Shown in pieces: positions 33,648-44,504 of a DNA stretch of 64,000 nt. This stretch comes from Streptomyces sp. T12 (GTDB lineage Bacteria; Actinomycetota; Actinomycetes; Streptomycetales; Streptomycetaceae), in assembly GCF_028736035.1 (NCBI RefSeq), contig NZ_CP117866.1, positions 3,844,001 through 3,908,000 of the forward strand, in the 5' to 3' direction. A program made the translations under genes and the position numbers. A model generated the notes under the pieces. The model had not been told where the DNA came from, made no database searches, and was given only the letters and a program-made list of their open reading frames with translations. Position 1 is the stretch's first letter. Each line of letters begins with the position of its first letter.

Positions 33648-34937
33648 ATGAGTGCCGAGACCCGGATCTCCCCCGCGCGCAGGCGGTGGCAGGCGGCGTT
33701 CCAGGGGCTGCAGAAGATGGGGCGCAGCCTTCAGCTCCCCATCGCCGTCCTGCCGGCCGCGGGCATCCTCAACCGCCTCGGCCAGCCGGATGTGTTCGGG
33801 GACGAGGGGCTCGGCTGGGACAACGTCTCGAAGGTGATGGACGGCGCGGGCGGCGCGCTGCTCGACGGCTCGCTCGGACTGCCGTTGCTGTTCTGCGTCG
33901 GCGTGGCCATCGGCATGGCGAAGAAGGCGGACGGCTCGACGGCGCTCGCGGCGGTGGCGGGGTTCCTCGTCTACTACAACGTGCTGCGCGAGTTCCCGGA
34001 GGACTGTCCGGACGGGACGAAGGAGATCACCAACATCGGCTGCGCCGCGGCCGACGGGACGGTGAGCGCGTACGAGTACCAGAACCCCGGCGTCTTCGGC
34101 GGCATCGTCATCGGCCTGCTCGCGGCCTTCTTCTGGCAGCGCTACCACCGGACGAAGCTGGTGGACTGGCTCGGCTTCTTCAACGGGCGACGTCTGGTCC
34201 CGATCATCATGGCGTTCGTGGCGATCGTGTTCGCGGTACTGTGCCTGTGGGTCTGGCCGCCGATCGGTGACGCGCTGGAGAGCTTCAGCGACTGGATGAG
34301 CGACCTGGGCGCCTGGGGCGCGGGCGTGTTCGGCATCGCCAACCGGGCACTGCTGGTCGTGGGCCTGCACCAGTTCCTCAACGTGCCCATCTGGTTCCAG
34401 TTCGGCAGCTACACCACGCCCGACGGCGAGGTGGTGCACGGCGACATCAACATGTTCCTCGCGGGCGATCCGAACGCCGGCCAGTTCACCTCGGGCTTCT
34501 TCCCGATCATGATGTTCGCCCTGCCGGCGGCGGCCCTCGCCATCACGCACTGCGCCAAGCCGAGCCGCCGCAAGGAGGTCGGCGGTCTGATGCTGTCGGT
34601 GGCCCTGACGTCGTTCGTCACCGGCATCACGGAACCGATCGAGTACTCGTTCCTCTTCATCGCCCCGCTCCTGTACGCGCTGCACGCGCTGCTGACGGGC
34701 GTGTCGATGGCGGTGACCTGGGGACTGGGCGTGCACGACGGCTTCAGCTTCTCCGCCGGACTGATCGACTACATCATCAACTGGAACCTGGCGACGAGAC
34801 CTTGGGCGATCATTCCGATCGGCCTGTGCTTCGCGGCCGTCTATTACGGCGTGTTCCGGTTCGCCATCACGAAGTTCGACCTGAAGACCCCGGGGCGGGA
34901 GCCGGAGGACGAGGTCGAGGACGTGACCAAGGTCTGA
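33648..34937 (+). CDS. PTS EIIC transporter (GlcNAc family), first copy
   Basis: 429 aa. Membrane EIIC of the glucose/GlcNAc family: GRSLQLPIAVLPAAGILNRLG, MAKKADGSTALAAVAGFLVYY, GRRLVPII and GITEPIEYSFLFIAP, with ~10 membrane segments. It has an extra Cys-containing loop after the third segment (EFPEDCPDGTKEITNIGC). A paralogue of the next gene; S. coelicolor also has two such genes in tandem, of which the second (nagE2) is the main GlcNAc permease. Role of the first is less clear. Confidence 0.87.
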   Translation: MSAETRISPARRRWQAAFQGLQKMGRSLQLPIAVLPAAGILNRLGQPDVFGDEGLGWDNVSKVMDGAGGALLDGSLGLPLLFCVGVAIGMAKKADGSTALAAVAGFLVYYNVLREFPEDCPDGTKEITNIGCAAADGTVSAYEYQNPGVFGGIVIGLLAAFFWQRYHRTKLVDWLGFFNGRRLVPIIMAFVAIVFAVLCLWVWPPIGDALESFSDWMSDLGAWGAGVFGIANRALLVVGLHQFLNVPIWFQFGSYTTPDGEVVHGDINMFLAGDPNAGQFTSGFFPIMMFALPAAALAITHCAKPSRRKEVGGLMLSVALTSFVTGITEPIEYSFLFIAPLLYALHALLTGVSMAVTWGLGVHDGFSFSAGLIDYIINWNLATRPWAIIPIGLCFAAVYYGVFRFAITKFDLKTPGREPEDEVEDVTKV

Positions 34938-35035
34938 CGTGACCGGGCGGGGGCGGAGTGGGCGCGCAGACGCCGGAAAGTAGCGGATCAGTCGCGGGAA
35001 TCGCGGGTTCCTTATCCGGCCTTCACCGTGCTACA

Positions 35036-35051
35036 ACAGGTCTACACCACT
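35036..35051. promoter_or_regulatory. dre site 1 upstream of nagE2
   Basis: ACAGGTCTACACCACT, a dre-type element with one or two departures from consensus, 73 bp before the nagE2 start. It lies one base from the second site. Confidence 0.85.
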
Positions 35052-35052
35052 A

Positions 35053-35068
35053 AGTGGTTTAGACCAGA
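35053..35068. promoter_or_regulatory. dre site 2 upstream of nagE2
   Basis: AGTGGTTTAGACCAGA, a second dre element adjacent to the first. Two sites side by side should give tighter DasR repression than the single site at the first EIIC gene. Confidence 0.85.
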
Positions 35069-35123
35069 CGCCGCCGTCCCCTCCTTTGTCTTCGGGCGGC
35101 GCCATGCCCCCCTGGAGGAAGTT

Positions 35124-36389
<1,266 letters not shown>

Positions 36390-36413
36390 GCCGCACGGCC
36401 CAGCGACGAACGG

Positions 36414-36450
36414 CGAAGGCCCCGGAACCGAAAAGGTTCCGGGGCCTTCG
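36414..36450 (+). terminator. Strong hairpin after nagE2
   Basis: 16-bp perfect stem (CGAAGGCCCCGGAACC and its complement) with loop GAAAA, 25 bp after the nagE2 stop. Confidence 0.88.
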
Positions 36451-36494
36451 CGCACATACGGGCCTGAACCCCGTACGGGCAGCTTCTCGACCGG

Positions 36495-37247
36495 CTAGAT
36501 CTCGTACGCCTGCCGCGGCGCCGCCAGTGCCACCGGGCCGTCGTAGACCGCGCGCGCGTCGGCGAGGTTGACCTCGGGGTCGGTCCACGGCGGGATGTGG
36601 GTGAGGACCAGACGGCGGGCGTTCGCGCGGGCCGCCGTCTGGCCCGCCTCGCGGCCGTTGAGATGCAGGTCCGGGATGTTTTCCTTGCCGTGTGTGAAAG
36701 CGGCCTCGCACAGGAACAGGTCGGCGTCGCGGGCGAGTTCGTCCAGGGCCGTGCTGATGCCCGTGTCGCCGGAGTACGTCAGGGTCTTCCCGCCGTGCTC
36801 GATCCGGATGCCGTACGCCTCCACCGGGTGGGCCACGCGTTCCGTGTGCACCGTGAACGGGCCGATGTCGAAGGTGGACGGCTTGACCGTGTGGAAGTCG
36901 AAGACCTCGCTCATGGACGAGGCGGTGGGGGTGTCGGCGTAGGCGGTGGTCAGACGCTGTTCCGTGCCCTCCGGTCCGTAGACCGGGATCGGGTCGCAGC
37001 GGCCGCCGTCGTGCCGGTAGTAGCGCGCGACGAAGTACGCGCACATGTCGATGCAGTGGTCGGCGTGCAGATGGCTGAGGAAGATCGCGTCGAGGTCGTA
37101 GAGACCGCAGTGGCGCTGCAGCTCGCCCAGGGCGCCGTTGCCCATGTCGAGGAGCAGCCGGAAGCCGTCGGCCTCGACGAGGTAGCTCGAGCAGGCCGAT
37201 TCCGCGGACGGGAACGACCCCGAGCAGCCGACGACGGTGAGCTTCAT
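36495..37247 (-). CDS. Metallo-beta-lactamase-fold hydrolase, RNase Z-like
   Basis: 250 aa. HLHADHCID is the metal-binding HxHxDH motif; further ligands in FLCEAAFTHGKENI, SGDTGIS and LVLTHIPP. The start KLTVVGCSGSFPS and the ligand pattern fit the RNase Z/arylsulfatase-like group of cytoplasmic MBL hydrolases common in actinobacteria. Substrate uncertain: tRNA 3' processing or a phosphodiester. Ends 43 bp from the nagE2 terminator. Confidence 0.82.
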   Translation of the reverse strand: MKLTVVGCSGSFPSAESACSSYLVEADGFRLLLDMGNGALGELQRHCGLYDLDAIFLSHLHADHCIDMCAYFVARYYRHDGGRCDPIPVYGPEGTEQRLTTAYADTPTASSMSEVFDFHTVKPSTFDIGPFTVHTERVAHPVEAYGIRIEHGGKTLTYSGDTGISTALDELARDADLFLCEAAFTHGKENIPDLHLNGREAGQTAARANARRLVLTHIPPWTDPEVNLADARAVYDGPVALAAPRQAYEI

Positions 37248-37470
37248 GAAACAGAAACCTCCGCTGGCGGGAAATCCAGAAGATCGAGGGATGGGGCGTC
37301 GGGGGTCGTGCGGTTTGTCGAGCGTAAGGCGCAAAACCTCCGGTCGCTCCTCCGCCAAGGGCTGTTGTGGGCGAACTCACCTGTGGTGTCACGCGTTCGG
37401 CTGGACGCGGGGCGCGTGAGGCGGGAGGGAGGGCGCGCGGGGCCCGGCGCACGCCGGTACCGTCGTGCCC

Positions 37471-37947
37471 ATGGACACGTCCTGGTGGCTGGCGCTCGCG
37501 GCGGTGGTGTTGCTCGCACTGATCGCCGCGCTCGTGGACGGGTGGGGGCGCAGGCGGCGTCCCCGGGGGCGGCGGACGCGTCCGCCGGGGCTGGCGGACC
37601 GGCGCACTGCGGCCCGTCAGGACGGGCGTGGTCCCGCTCGTCCGGAGCCCGCCGAGATCTGGTGGGCGAACGTGCCCTACGAGGACGGGCCGGGAGCGAA
37701 GGACCGGCCGTGTCTGGTGCTCGCGGTGCGCGGGCAGCGGGTCACCGTCGCGAAGATCACCAGCAAGTACCGCGACGAGCGGGGCGGAGTGATTCCGCTG
37801 CCGCCGGGCTCGGTCGGGGACACCCGTGGGCGGGCGAGCTTCCTGGAGACGGGCGAGCTGCGGGACGTACCGGTGGGGGACTTCCGGCGGCGGGTGGGGG
37901 TGATGGACCCGGTCGTGTGGGACCAGGTCCGTCACCTCGCCCCGTGA
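37471..37947 (+). CDS. Membrane-anchored PemK/MazF-like protein
   Basis: 158 aa. A membrane helix at residues ~4-24 (SWWLALAAVVLLALIAALVDGW), a very basic linker, then a PemK/MazF fold (EIWWANVPYEDGPGAKDRPCLVLAVRGQRVTVAKITSKYRDERGG, DPVVWDQV). MazF family toxins are mRNA endoribonucleases; this one has no antitoxin gene next to it and is tethered to the membrane, so toxin activity is not established. Start ATG 37471; a GTG 6 bp upstream is possible. Confidence 0.75.
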   Translation: MDTSWWLALAAVVLLALIAALVDGWGRRRRPRGRRTRPPGLADRRTAARQDGRGPARPEPAEIWWANVPYEDGPGAKDRPCLVLAVRGQRVTVAKITSKYRDERGGVIPLPPGSVGDTRGRASFLETGELRDVPVGDFRRRVGVMDPVVWDQVRHLAP

Positions 37948-37981
37948 GCGCTCCGCCGGGAGAGCCGGTGGCGGGCGTTGC

Positions 37982-39218
<1,237 letters not shown>

Positions 39219-39332
39219 GGCTCAGGGCTCCTGTCGGGAGTAGTCAGTCGGGGGCGCGCGGCAGCGCAGGTACAGCAGGTGGTGCGTGTGGGCAGCGCCG
39301 CGGCTCACGGCCGTACGGCGGCAGGGGCAGCG

Positions 39333-39428
39333 TCAACAGATGGCGCTGGCGAGCCTGCACAGGTCGACGTGCAGCCGCGCCACGAGCAGCATGCCCGGCG
39401 TCTTCTCGCTCACGTCGTGGGAAACCAT
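39333..39428 (-). CDS. 31-aa leader peptide ending in Cys
   Basis: ATG-started 31-codon ORF ending ARLHVDLCRLASAIC then stop. It has the RHVDL..SA.C form of short leader peptides that precede sulfur and cysteine genes in Streptomyces. It lies 114 bp before cysO on the same strand. Stalling at the Cys codons when cysteinyl-tRNA is low would change translation or transcription of cysO-cysM (inference). Ribosome site is weak. Confidence 0.75.
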   Translation of the reverse strand: MVSHDVSEKTPGMLLVARLHVDLCRLASAIC

Positions 39429-39514
39429 GGGCTCATCGTATCGATTCCCGGTCGGGCACCCAGAGTGTGATCTCGCATGGTGGACGGATTCTGGCCAAAT
39501 AGCGGGATGCGGGA

Positions 39515-39937
39515 TCAGTAGGCCGCTACGACCTCGACCTCCTCCTCCGTCACCTCGCCGTCCACGATCCGGAACGAGCGGAACTGGAACTCGCCGAGAC
39601 CGTCGGTGTCGGCCGTGGAGACCAGGACGTAGTGCGCGCCGGGCTCGTTCGCGTAGGAGATGTCGGTGCGCGACGGGTAGGCCTGGGTCGCCGTGTGGGA
39701 GTGGTAGATGACCACCGGCTCCTCGTCGCGGTCGTCCATCTCGCGGTAGAGCTTGAACAGGTCGCCCGAGTCGAACTCGTAGAACGTGGGCGACATGGCC
39801 GCGTTCAGCATCGGGATGAAACGCTCCGGGCGGTCCGAGCCCGCCGGCCCCGCCACGACGCCGCACGCCTCGTCGGGGTGGTCCTTGCGCGCGTGGGCGA
39901 CGATCTGGTCGACGAGGGCCTGGGTGATGGTCAGCAT
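39515..39937 (-). CDS. mec: Mec+ JAMM metallopeptidase, CysO-Cys hydrolase
   Basis: 140 aa. JAMM/MPN+ motif: Glu23 (EACG), H79-S-H81, then S89 and D92 (HSHTATQAYPSRTD). Family members hydrolyse the CysO-cysteine amide made by CysM, giving free cysteine. Upstream of the leader peptide and cysO-cysM on the same strand, completing the set; the activating enzyme (MoeZ type) is not in this window. Confidence 0.9.
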   Translation of the reverse strand: MLTITQALVDQIVAHARKDHPDEACGVVAGPAGSDRPERFIPMLNAAMSPTFYEFDSGDLFKLYREMDDRDEEPVVIYHSHTATQAYPSRTDISYANEPGAHYVLVSTADTDGLGEFQFRSFRIVDGEVTEEEVEVVAAY

Positions 39938-40072
39938 GCTCGTCAGGATAAGCAGAAGGGCCGCCCCGTACCGAAGAGTGGTACGGGACGGCCCACATGC
40001 CGGACGCCCTGAGCGGCAGTCACCAGGGGGCACCACGAGCGCTCCCTGCGACTGGGCGTCCTCGGCCGTGTA

Positions 40073-40155
40073 TACGGCGGACTCGGCCGGCCTTCTCGAA
40101 TACGACCGACTCGGCCGGCCTTCTCGATACGGCGGACTCAGCCGACCTTCTCGAA
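40073..40155. repeat. Three copies of a 27-28-bp unit at permease 3' end
   Basis: Units TACGGCGGACTCGGCCGGCC(TTCTCGAA) at 40073, 40101 and 40128. The third copy is the coding end of the amino-acid permease including its stop; the other two lie downstream in the intergenic gap, so the array probably grew from the gene end. Confidence 0.88.
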
Positions 40156-41577
40156 CTCCGGCTCCTCGCCGCCGCGCGCGGCGATCTGCGGGTTGCGGCC
40201 CTTGATGAACGCCCAGCCGATGCCCAGGGCGACTGCCCAGCCCGCCATCACGTACAGGCAGACGCGGGAGTCGGCGTCGTAGGCGATCAGACCGGTCACG
40301 AAGAGCAGGAACACGATGGCGATCCAGCTGCACAACGAGCCGCCCGGCGCCGGGAAGGACGAGGCGGGCAGGCGGCCCGCGACGACCGCGCGGCGGTAGA
40401 CGACGTGGCTGATCAGGATCATCAGCCAGGTCCAGATGCCGGCCGCGGTGGCGACGGAGGTGACGTAGCCGAACGCCTTCTCCGGGACGACGTAGTTCAG
40501 GACCACGCCGACGCACATGAACACCATCGAGATGGTGATACCAAGGGCCGGCGTCTTGGTGGACGACAGCCTCGCGAAGACCTTGGGGGCCTCGCCGCTC
40601 TCGGCCAGGTTCCGCAGCATGCGGCCCGTGGAGTACATGCCGGAGTTGGCGGAGGACAGGGCCGCCGTCAGCACGACGAAGTTGACGATGCCGGCGGCGG
40701 CCGGGATCCCCATCATCGCGAAGGCCTTCACGAAGGGGCTGACGCCCTCCGCGAACTCGGTCCACTTCACCACGCACAGGATGACGGTGAGAGCGCCGAC
40801 ATAGAACAGCGCGATACGCCAGGGCAGGGTGTTGATCGCCTTGGGGAGGGTCTTCTCCGGGTTCTCCGACTCGCCGGCCGTGACACCGACCAGCTCGACC
40901 GCGAGGTAGGCGAACATGACGCCCTGCAGGGTCATCAGGGAGGAGCCGACGCCCTTGGGGAAGAAGCCGTCGAAGGCCCAGAGGTTGGAGACGGCGGCGG
41001 TGTCACCGGCGTTGCTGAAGCCGAAGGTGAGCACGCCGAGGCCGATGACGATCATGCCGATGATGGCGGTGACCTTGACCATCGAGAACCAGAACTCCAG
41101 CTCACCGAAGAGCTTCACGGAGATCAGGTTGACCCCGAAGAGAACCACCGTGAACACCAGGGCGGTGACCCACCGCGGGATGTCGGAGAACCAGTAGTCG
41201 ACGTAGATCGCGGCGGCCGTGAGCTCGGCCATGCAGGTCACGACCCACATCAGCCAGTATGTCCAGCCGGTGAAGTAGCCGAAGAACGGGCCGAGGAACT
41301 CACGGGAGTACTCGGCGAAGGAACCCGAGACAGGGCGGTAGAGCAGGAGCTCACCGAGCGCCCGCATGATGAAGAAGACGATGGCGCCCGCGAGGGCGTA
41401 CATCAGGATGAGGCTGGGACCGGCCTTGGCGATGTTCGCGCCGGCACCCAAGAACAGGCCGACGCCGATGGCGCCGCCGATGGCGATCATCTGGACCTGA
41501 CGGCTGCCGAGCCCGCGCTCGTACCCCTCCTCGGGGGCGCCCGTGGCCTCTGCGTCAGTGACCTTCGAAGAGGTCAT
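40138..41577 (-). CDS. Amino-acid permease, APC superfamily
   Basis: 479 aa, about 12 membrane segments. AAT-family signature: RQVQMIAIGGAIGVGLFLGAGANIAKAGPSLILMYALAGAIVFFIMRALGEL and the conserved SSANSGMYSTGRML. Most similar in plan to CycA/AnsP-type transporters for Ala, Gly, D-Ser or Asn. Substrate cannot be fixed from sequence. The last codons are part of the 28-bp repeat. Confidence 0.88.
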   Translation of the reverse strand: MTSSKVTDAEATGAPEEGYERGLGSRQVQMIAIGGAIGVGLFLGAGANIAKAGPSLILMYALAGAIVFFIMRALGELLLYRPVSGSFAEYSREFLGPFFGYFTGWTYWLMWVVTCMAELTAAAIYVDYWFSDIPRWVTALVFTVVLFGVNLISVKLFGELEFWFSMVKVTAIIGMIVIGLGVLTFGFSNAGDTAAVSNLWAFDGFFPKGVGSSLMTLQGVMFAYLAVELVGVTAGESENPEKTLPKAINTLPWRIALFYVGALTVILCVVKWTEFAEGVSPFVKAFAMMGIPAAAGIVNFVVLTAALSSANSGMYSTGRMLRNLAESGEAPKVFARLSSTKTPALGITISMVFMCVGVVLNYVVPEKAFGYVTSVATAAGIWTWLMILISHVVYRRAVVAGRLPASSFPAPGGSLCSWIAIVFLLFVTGLIAYDADSRVCLYVMAGWAVALGIGWAFIKGRNPQIAARGGEEPEFEKVG

Positions 41578-41917
41578 GTGTTGTGCGCCTTTCTCCATGC
41601 CGACCCGGGCCCTTCGTCGGCCTCGGATCGGGTCTCGATCCCCCCGGATTGCTGGAGCTGTGCCCGGCCGACGATCCGTCGGCCATGTGGCGCACCCGGC
41701 CGAACATTCGGGTGGTGCTCGGCGGGCGTCGTGAAGATTTATCACGGCCGTCACAGTGATCGACTAGGAGACATGTGGCGCATCACACAAGAAGAACCGG
41801 ACAAAAAACACCGCCGTCTCCATAGCGGGTGGCGGCGGTGACGCGATCGTTATCCGGATTTGAGCGTCCTCTGAGCGAACACAGAACGGTCACATATCAC
41901 TACAAAAAAGTCGCGCG
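41578..41917. other. 340-bp gap between permease and DUF2017 genes
   Basis: Holds the permease promoter (not fixed), an ATCAC..GTGAT inverted repeat at 41741-41760, and an intrinsic terminator at 41809-41840. ATGTGGCGCA occurs at about 41687 and 41773. A 22-codon ORF on the plus strand starts at 41773 behind AGGAG (MWRITQEEPDKK...) but runs into the terminator; I do not call it a gene. Confidence 0.5.
41803..41840 (-). terminator. Intrinsic terminator of clpS-DUF2017 transcript
   Basis: 8-bp stem (CACCGCCG / CGGCGGTG, 41809-41840) with a 16-base loop, followed on the minus strand by TGTTTTTTGT, a U-rich tract. An unusually classical Rho-independent terminator for Streptomyces, ~80 bp beyond the DUF2017 stop. 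Confidence 0.8.
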
Positions 41918-42526
41918 CTACGGCATGAGCGTGGCGATCAGCGTCTCCTGGAGCCCGCCCAGCCACAGATACGCCATCACCATCGGCTTGCGCGGGTCCT
42001 CGTCCGGGAGCCGGTAGAGCAGGTCGGTGTCGTCCTCGTCGGTGATCTCCAGGCGGGAGCCGATGGCCAGGCGCAGGTCGTTGAGGGCGCCGAGCCACTG
42101 CTGGGACTCCTCGGGGGAGAGCTTGAGCACCGCACCGCCCTCGCCGGCGGAAGCGGCACTGAGCGCGTCCAGGGAGCGGACCACCGCGAGCGCGTTGTCG
42201 CGCTTGCCGGCGCGCAGGTCGTTCTCGGTGTAGCGCCGGAACTCCGAGGAGTACGCCCGCTGCTCCTCGGCCGCCTGGGGGCCGGGGGTCGCCTCCGGGT
42301 CGCTGTACGCATCCGGGAAGAGGCGCTTGAGGACCGGGTCGGCGGGCGGTTCGCTCGGCCCCTCGGCGAACAGCTCGGCGAGCGGGTCGTCGGGGGCCTC
42401 CTCGGCGGGGCCGGGCCCGATGAGTTCCAGCAACTGGACGGCGAGCGACCGGATGATGGAGATCTCGACGTCATCGAGGGCGACGGCCGCGCCGCCGCCG
42501 GGGAGCGGTTCGAAGGTTCCTGGCAT
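41918..42526 (-). CDS. DUF2017 protein, ClpS-linked
   Basis: 202 aa. FEPLPGGGAAVALDDVEISIIRSLAVQLLELI and TENDLRAGKRDNALAVVRSL match DUF2017, which follows clpS in most actinobacteria. Soluble, acidic, function unknown. The gene is 44 bp downstream of clpS and likely in the same transcript, ending at the U-tract terminator. Confidence 0.85.
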   Translation of the reverse strand: MPGTFEPLPGGGAAVALDDVEISIIRSLAVQLLELIGPGPAEEAPDDPLAELFAEGPSEPPADPVLKRLFPDAYSDPEATPGPQAAEEQRAYSSEFRRYTENDLRAGKRDNALAVVRSLDALSAASAGEGGAVLKLSPEESQQWLGALNDLRLAIGSRLEITDEDDTDLLYRLPDEDPRKPMVMAYLWLGGLQETLIATLMP

Positions 42527-42570
42527 GGAGGCGATTCGCTACTTCCGGTCCTGCGGGCGTGGGCTGGCGG

Positions 42571-42888
42571 TCATTTGCGGTCGTGCTGGAGGGTGGCCCA
42601 CAGACCGTAGCCGTGCATGGCCTGCACATCGCGCTCCATCTCCTCGCGCGTACCGCTGGAGACGACCGCCCGGCCCTTGTGGTGGACGTCGAGCATGAGC
42701 TTGGTGGCCTTGTCCTTGGTGTAGCCGAAGTACGACTGGAAGACGTAGGTCACATAGCTCATGAGATTGACCGGGTCGTTGTGGACGATCGTGACCCAGG
42801 GGACGTCCGGCTCGGGGACGGCGAAAACCTCCTCCGCCGACTCGGTTCGTTCGATCTCTAGGGGAGCGGGTGACGTCACAGAGCCCAT
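42571..42888 (-). CDS. clpS: ATP-dependent Clp protease adaptor ClpS
   Basis: 105 aa. [51 protein letters not shown] is the ClpS fold with the N-degron pocket (HNDP). It delivers proteins with destabilising N-terminal residues to ClpAP/ClpCP. Start at 42888, internal to a longer frame, chosen by family length. Divergent from pncB with 121 bp between. Confidence 0.92.
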   Translation of the reverse strand: MGSVTSPAPLEIERTESAEEVFAVPEPDVPWVTIVHNDPVNLMSYVTYVFQSYFGYTKDKATKLMLDVHHKGRAVVSSGTREEMERDVQAMHGYGLWATLQHDRK

Positions 42889-43009
42889 GCTGCCACCCGA
42901 GGGGGGTGGTCGCACAAACGGGCTGCGCAGCCGCGCCTGTTGTGGCCTTGGCTGTGATCTCGACCCCACAAATCGTCAGAGTGACGAAATGGGGGTACTA
43001 TCCCTTGCC

Positions 43010-44368
43010 ATGAACACAGCGGACCTTGGGCTGCCGGTGGACGTTCCCTCGACGGCGCTCTTCACGGATCAGTACGAGTTCACGATGCTGCAGGCCGCCA
43101 TGAAAGCGGGCACCGCCGAGCGGCGGAGCGTCTTCGAGGTCTTCACCCGGCGGCTGCCCGAGGGGCGGCGCTACGGCGTCGTGGCCGGCACCGGCCGCGT
43201 GCTGGACGCCGTCGAGAACTTCCGCTTCGACGCCGACGTCCTCGGCTTCCTGCGCGAGCGGAACATCGTCGACGAGCAGACCCTGCAGTGGCTCGCGGAC
43301 TACCGCTTCTCCGGCGACATCTGGGGCTACCCCGAGGGCGAGGTCTACTTCCCGGGCTCGCCGATCATGCGGGTCGAGGGCACCTTCGCCGAGTGCGTAC
43401 TGCTGGAGACGGTGATCCTGTCCATCCTCAACCACGACTCCGCCATCGCCGCGGCCGCCTCGCGCATGTCGTCGGCCGCCGGAGAGCGCCCGATCATCGA
43501 GATGGGCGCCCGGCGCACGCACGAGCTGGCCGCGGTGGCCGCGTCCCGCGCCGCGTACCTCGGCGGCTTCACCTCCACCTCCGACCTGGCCGCCGGCTTC
43601 CGCTACGGCATCCCCACCGTCGGCACCAGCGCCCACGCCTTCACCCTCCTGCACGACCGCGAGCGGGACGCCTTCCAGGCCCAGGTCGACTCCATGGGCC
43701 GCGGCACCACGCTGCTCGTGGACACCTACGACGTCGCCGAGGCGGTCCGCACGGCCGTGGAGGTCGCCGGGCCCGAGCTGGGCGCCGTCCGGATCGACTC
43801 GGGCGACCTGCTGCTGGTCGCGCACCGGGTCCGACAGCAACTGGACGAGCTGGGCGCGACGCACACCAAGATCATCGTCACCTCCGACCTGGACGAGTAC
43901 GCCATCGCCTCGCTGGCAGCGGCACCGGTGGACGCGTACGGCGTCGGCACCCAGCTGGTGACCGGGTCCGGGCATCCGACCTGCTCGATGGTCTACAAGC
44001 TGGTCGCCCGCGCCGAGTCCGCCGACCCCGGGGCCCCGCTGGTGCCGGTCGCGAAGAAGTCGAGCGGCGGCAAGACCTCCATCGGCGGCCGCAAGTGGGC
44101 CGCGCGGCGCCTCGACGAGTACGGCGCCGTGGAGGCCGAGGTCGTCGGCACGGGGCCGGTGCCGGACGAGCTCGCCGACCGGCAGCTGCTGGTCGAGCTG
44201 GTCAAGGGCGGTGACGTGGTGGCCCGTGAGCCGCTGGACGTCGTACGGGACCGGCACACGGCCGCTCGCGCGAATCTGCCGCTGTCCGCCACCCAGCTCT
44301 CGCGCGGGGAACCTGTCATCCCGACGGAGTATGTCAACGGGCGCTCGAAGAGCCGGACGGGGTCGTGA
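43010..44368 (+). CDS. pncB: Nicotinate phosphoribosyltransferase
   Basis: 452 aa. FTDQYEFTMLQAAMKAG at the start, then VFEVFTRRLPEGRRYGVVAGTGR, and core motifs EMGARRTHELAAVAASRAAYLGGFTSTS, GTSAHAFTLLHD, IRIDSGDL and VTGSGHPTCSMVYKLV. Converts nicotinate with PRPP to nicotinate mononucleotide in the NAD salvage (Preiss-Handler) pathway. The next gene encodes the enzyme that supplies its substrate. Confidence 0.93.
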   Translation: MNTADLGLPVDVPSTALFTDQYEFTMLQAAMKAGTAERRSVFEVFTRRLPEGRRYGVVAGTGRVLDAVENFRFDADVLGFLRERNIVDEQTLQWLADYRFSGDIWGYPEGEVYFPGSPIMRVEGTFAECVLLETVILSILNHDSAIAAAASRMSSAAGERPIIEMGARRTHELAAVAASRAAYLGGFTSTSDLAAGFRYGIPTVGTSAHAFTLLHDRERDAFQAQVDSMGRGTTLLVDTYDVAEAVRTAVEVAGPELGAVRIDSGDLLLVAHRVRQQLDELGATHTKIIVTSDLDEYAIASLAAAPVDAYGVGTQLVTGSGHPTCSMVYKLVARAESADPGAPLVPVAKKSSGGKTSIGGRKWAARRLDEYGAVEAEVVGTGPVPDELADRQLLVELVKGGDVVAREPLDVVRDRHTAARANLPLSATQLSRGEPVIPTEYVNGRSKSRTGS

Positions 44369-44504
44369 AGCGAGTGCGCCCGGCGCGCTCACTCCATGCC
44401 CCCTCCCGCAGGGCACCCGAAGTCTCTAGGCTCGGAAGTTCACGGCCGGGCCCGCACGCTTGCACCGTCCCGACCTCAGCGTCCATAACCGAAGGACACC
44501 GACC

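Noticed and set aside
41773-41841. A 22-aa ORF behind AGGAG
   Set aside because: It runs through an intrinsic terminator on the opposite strand and has no similarity I recognise; probably chance.
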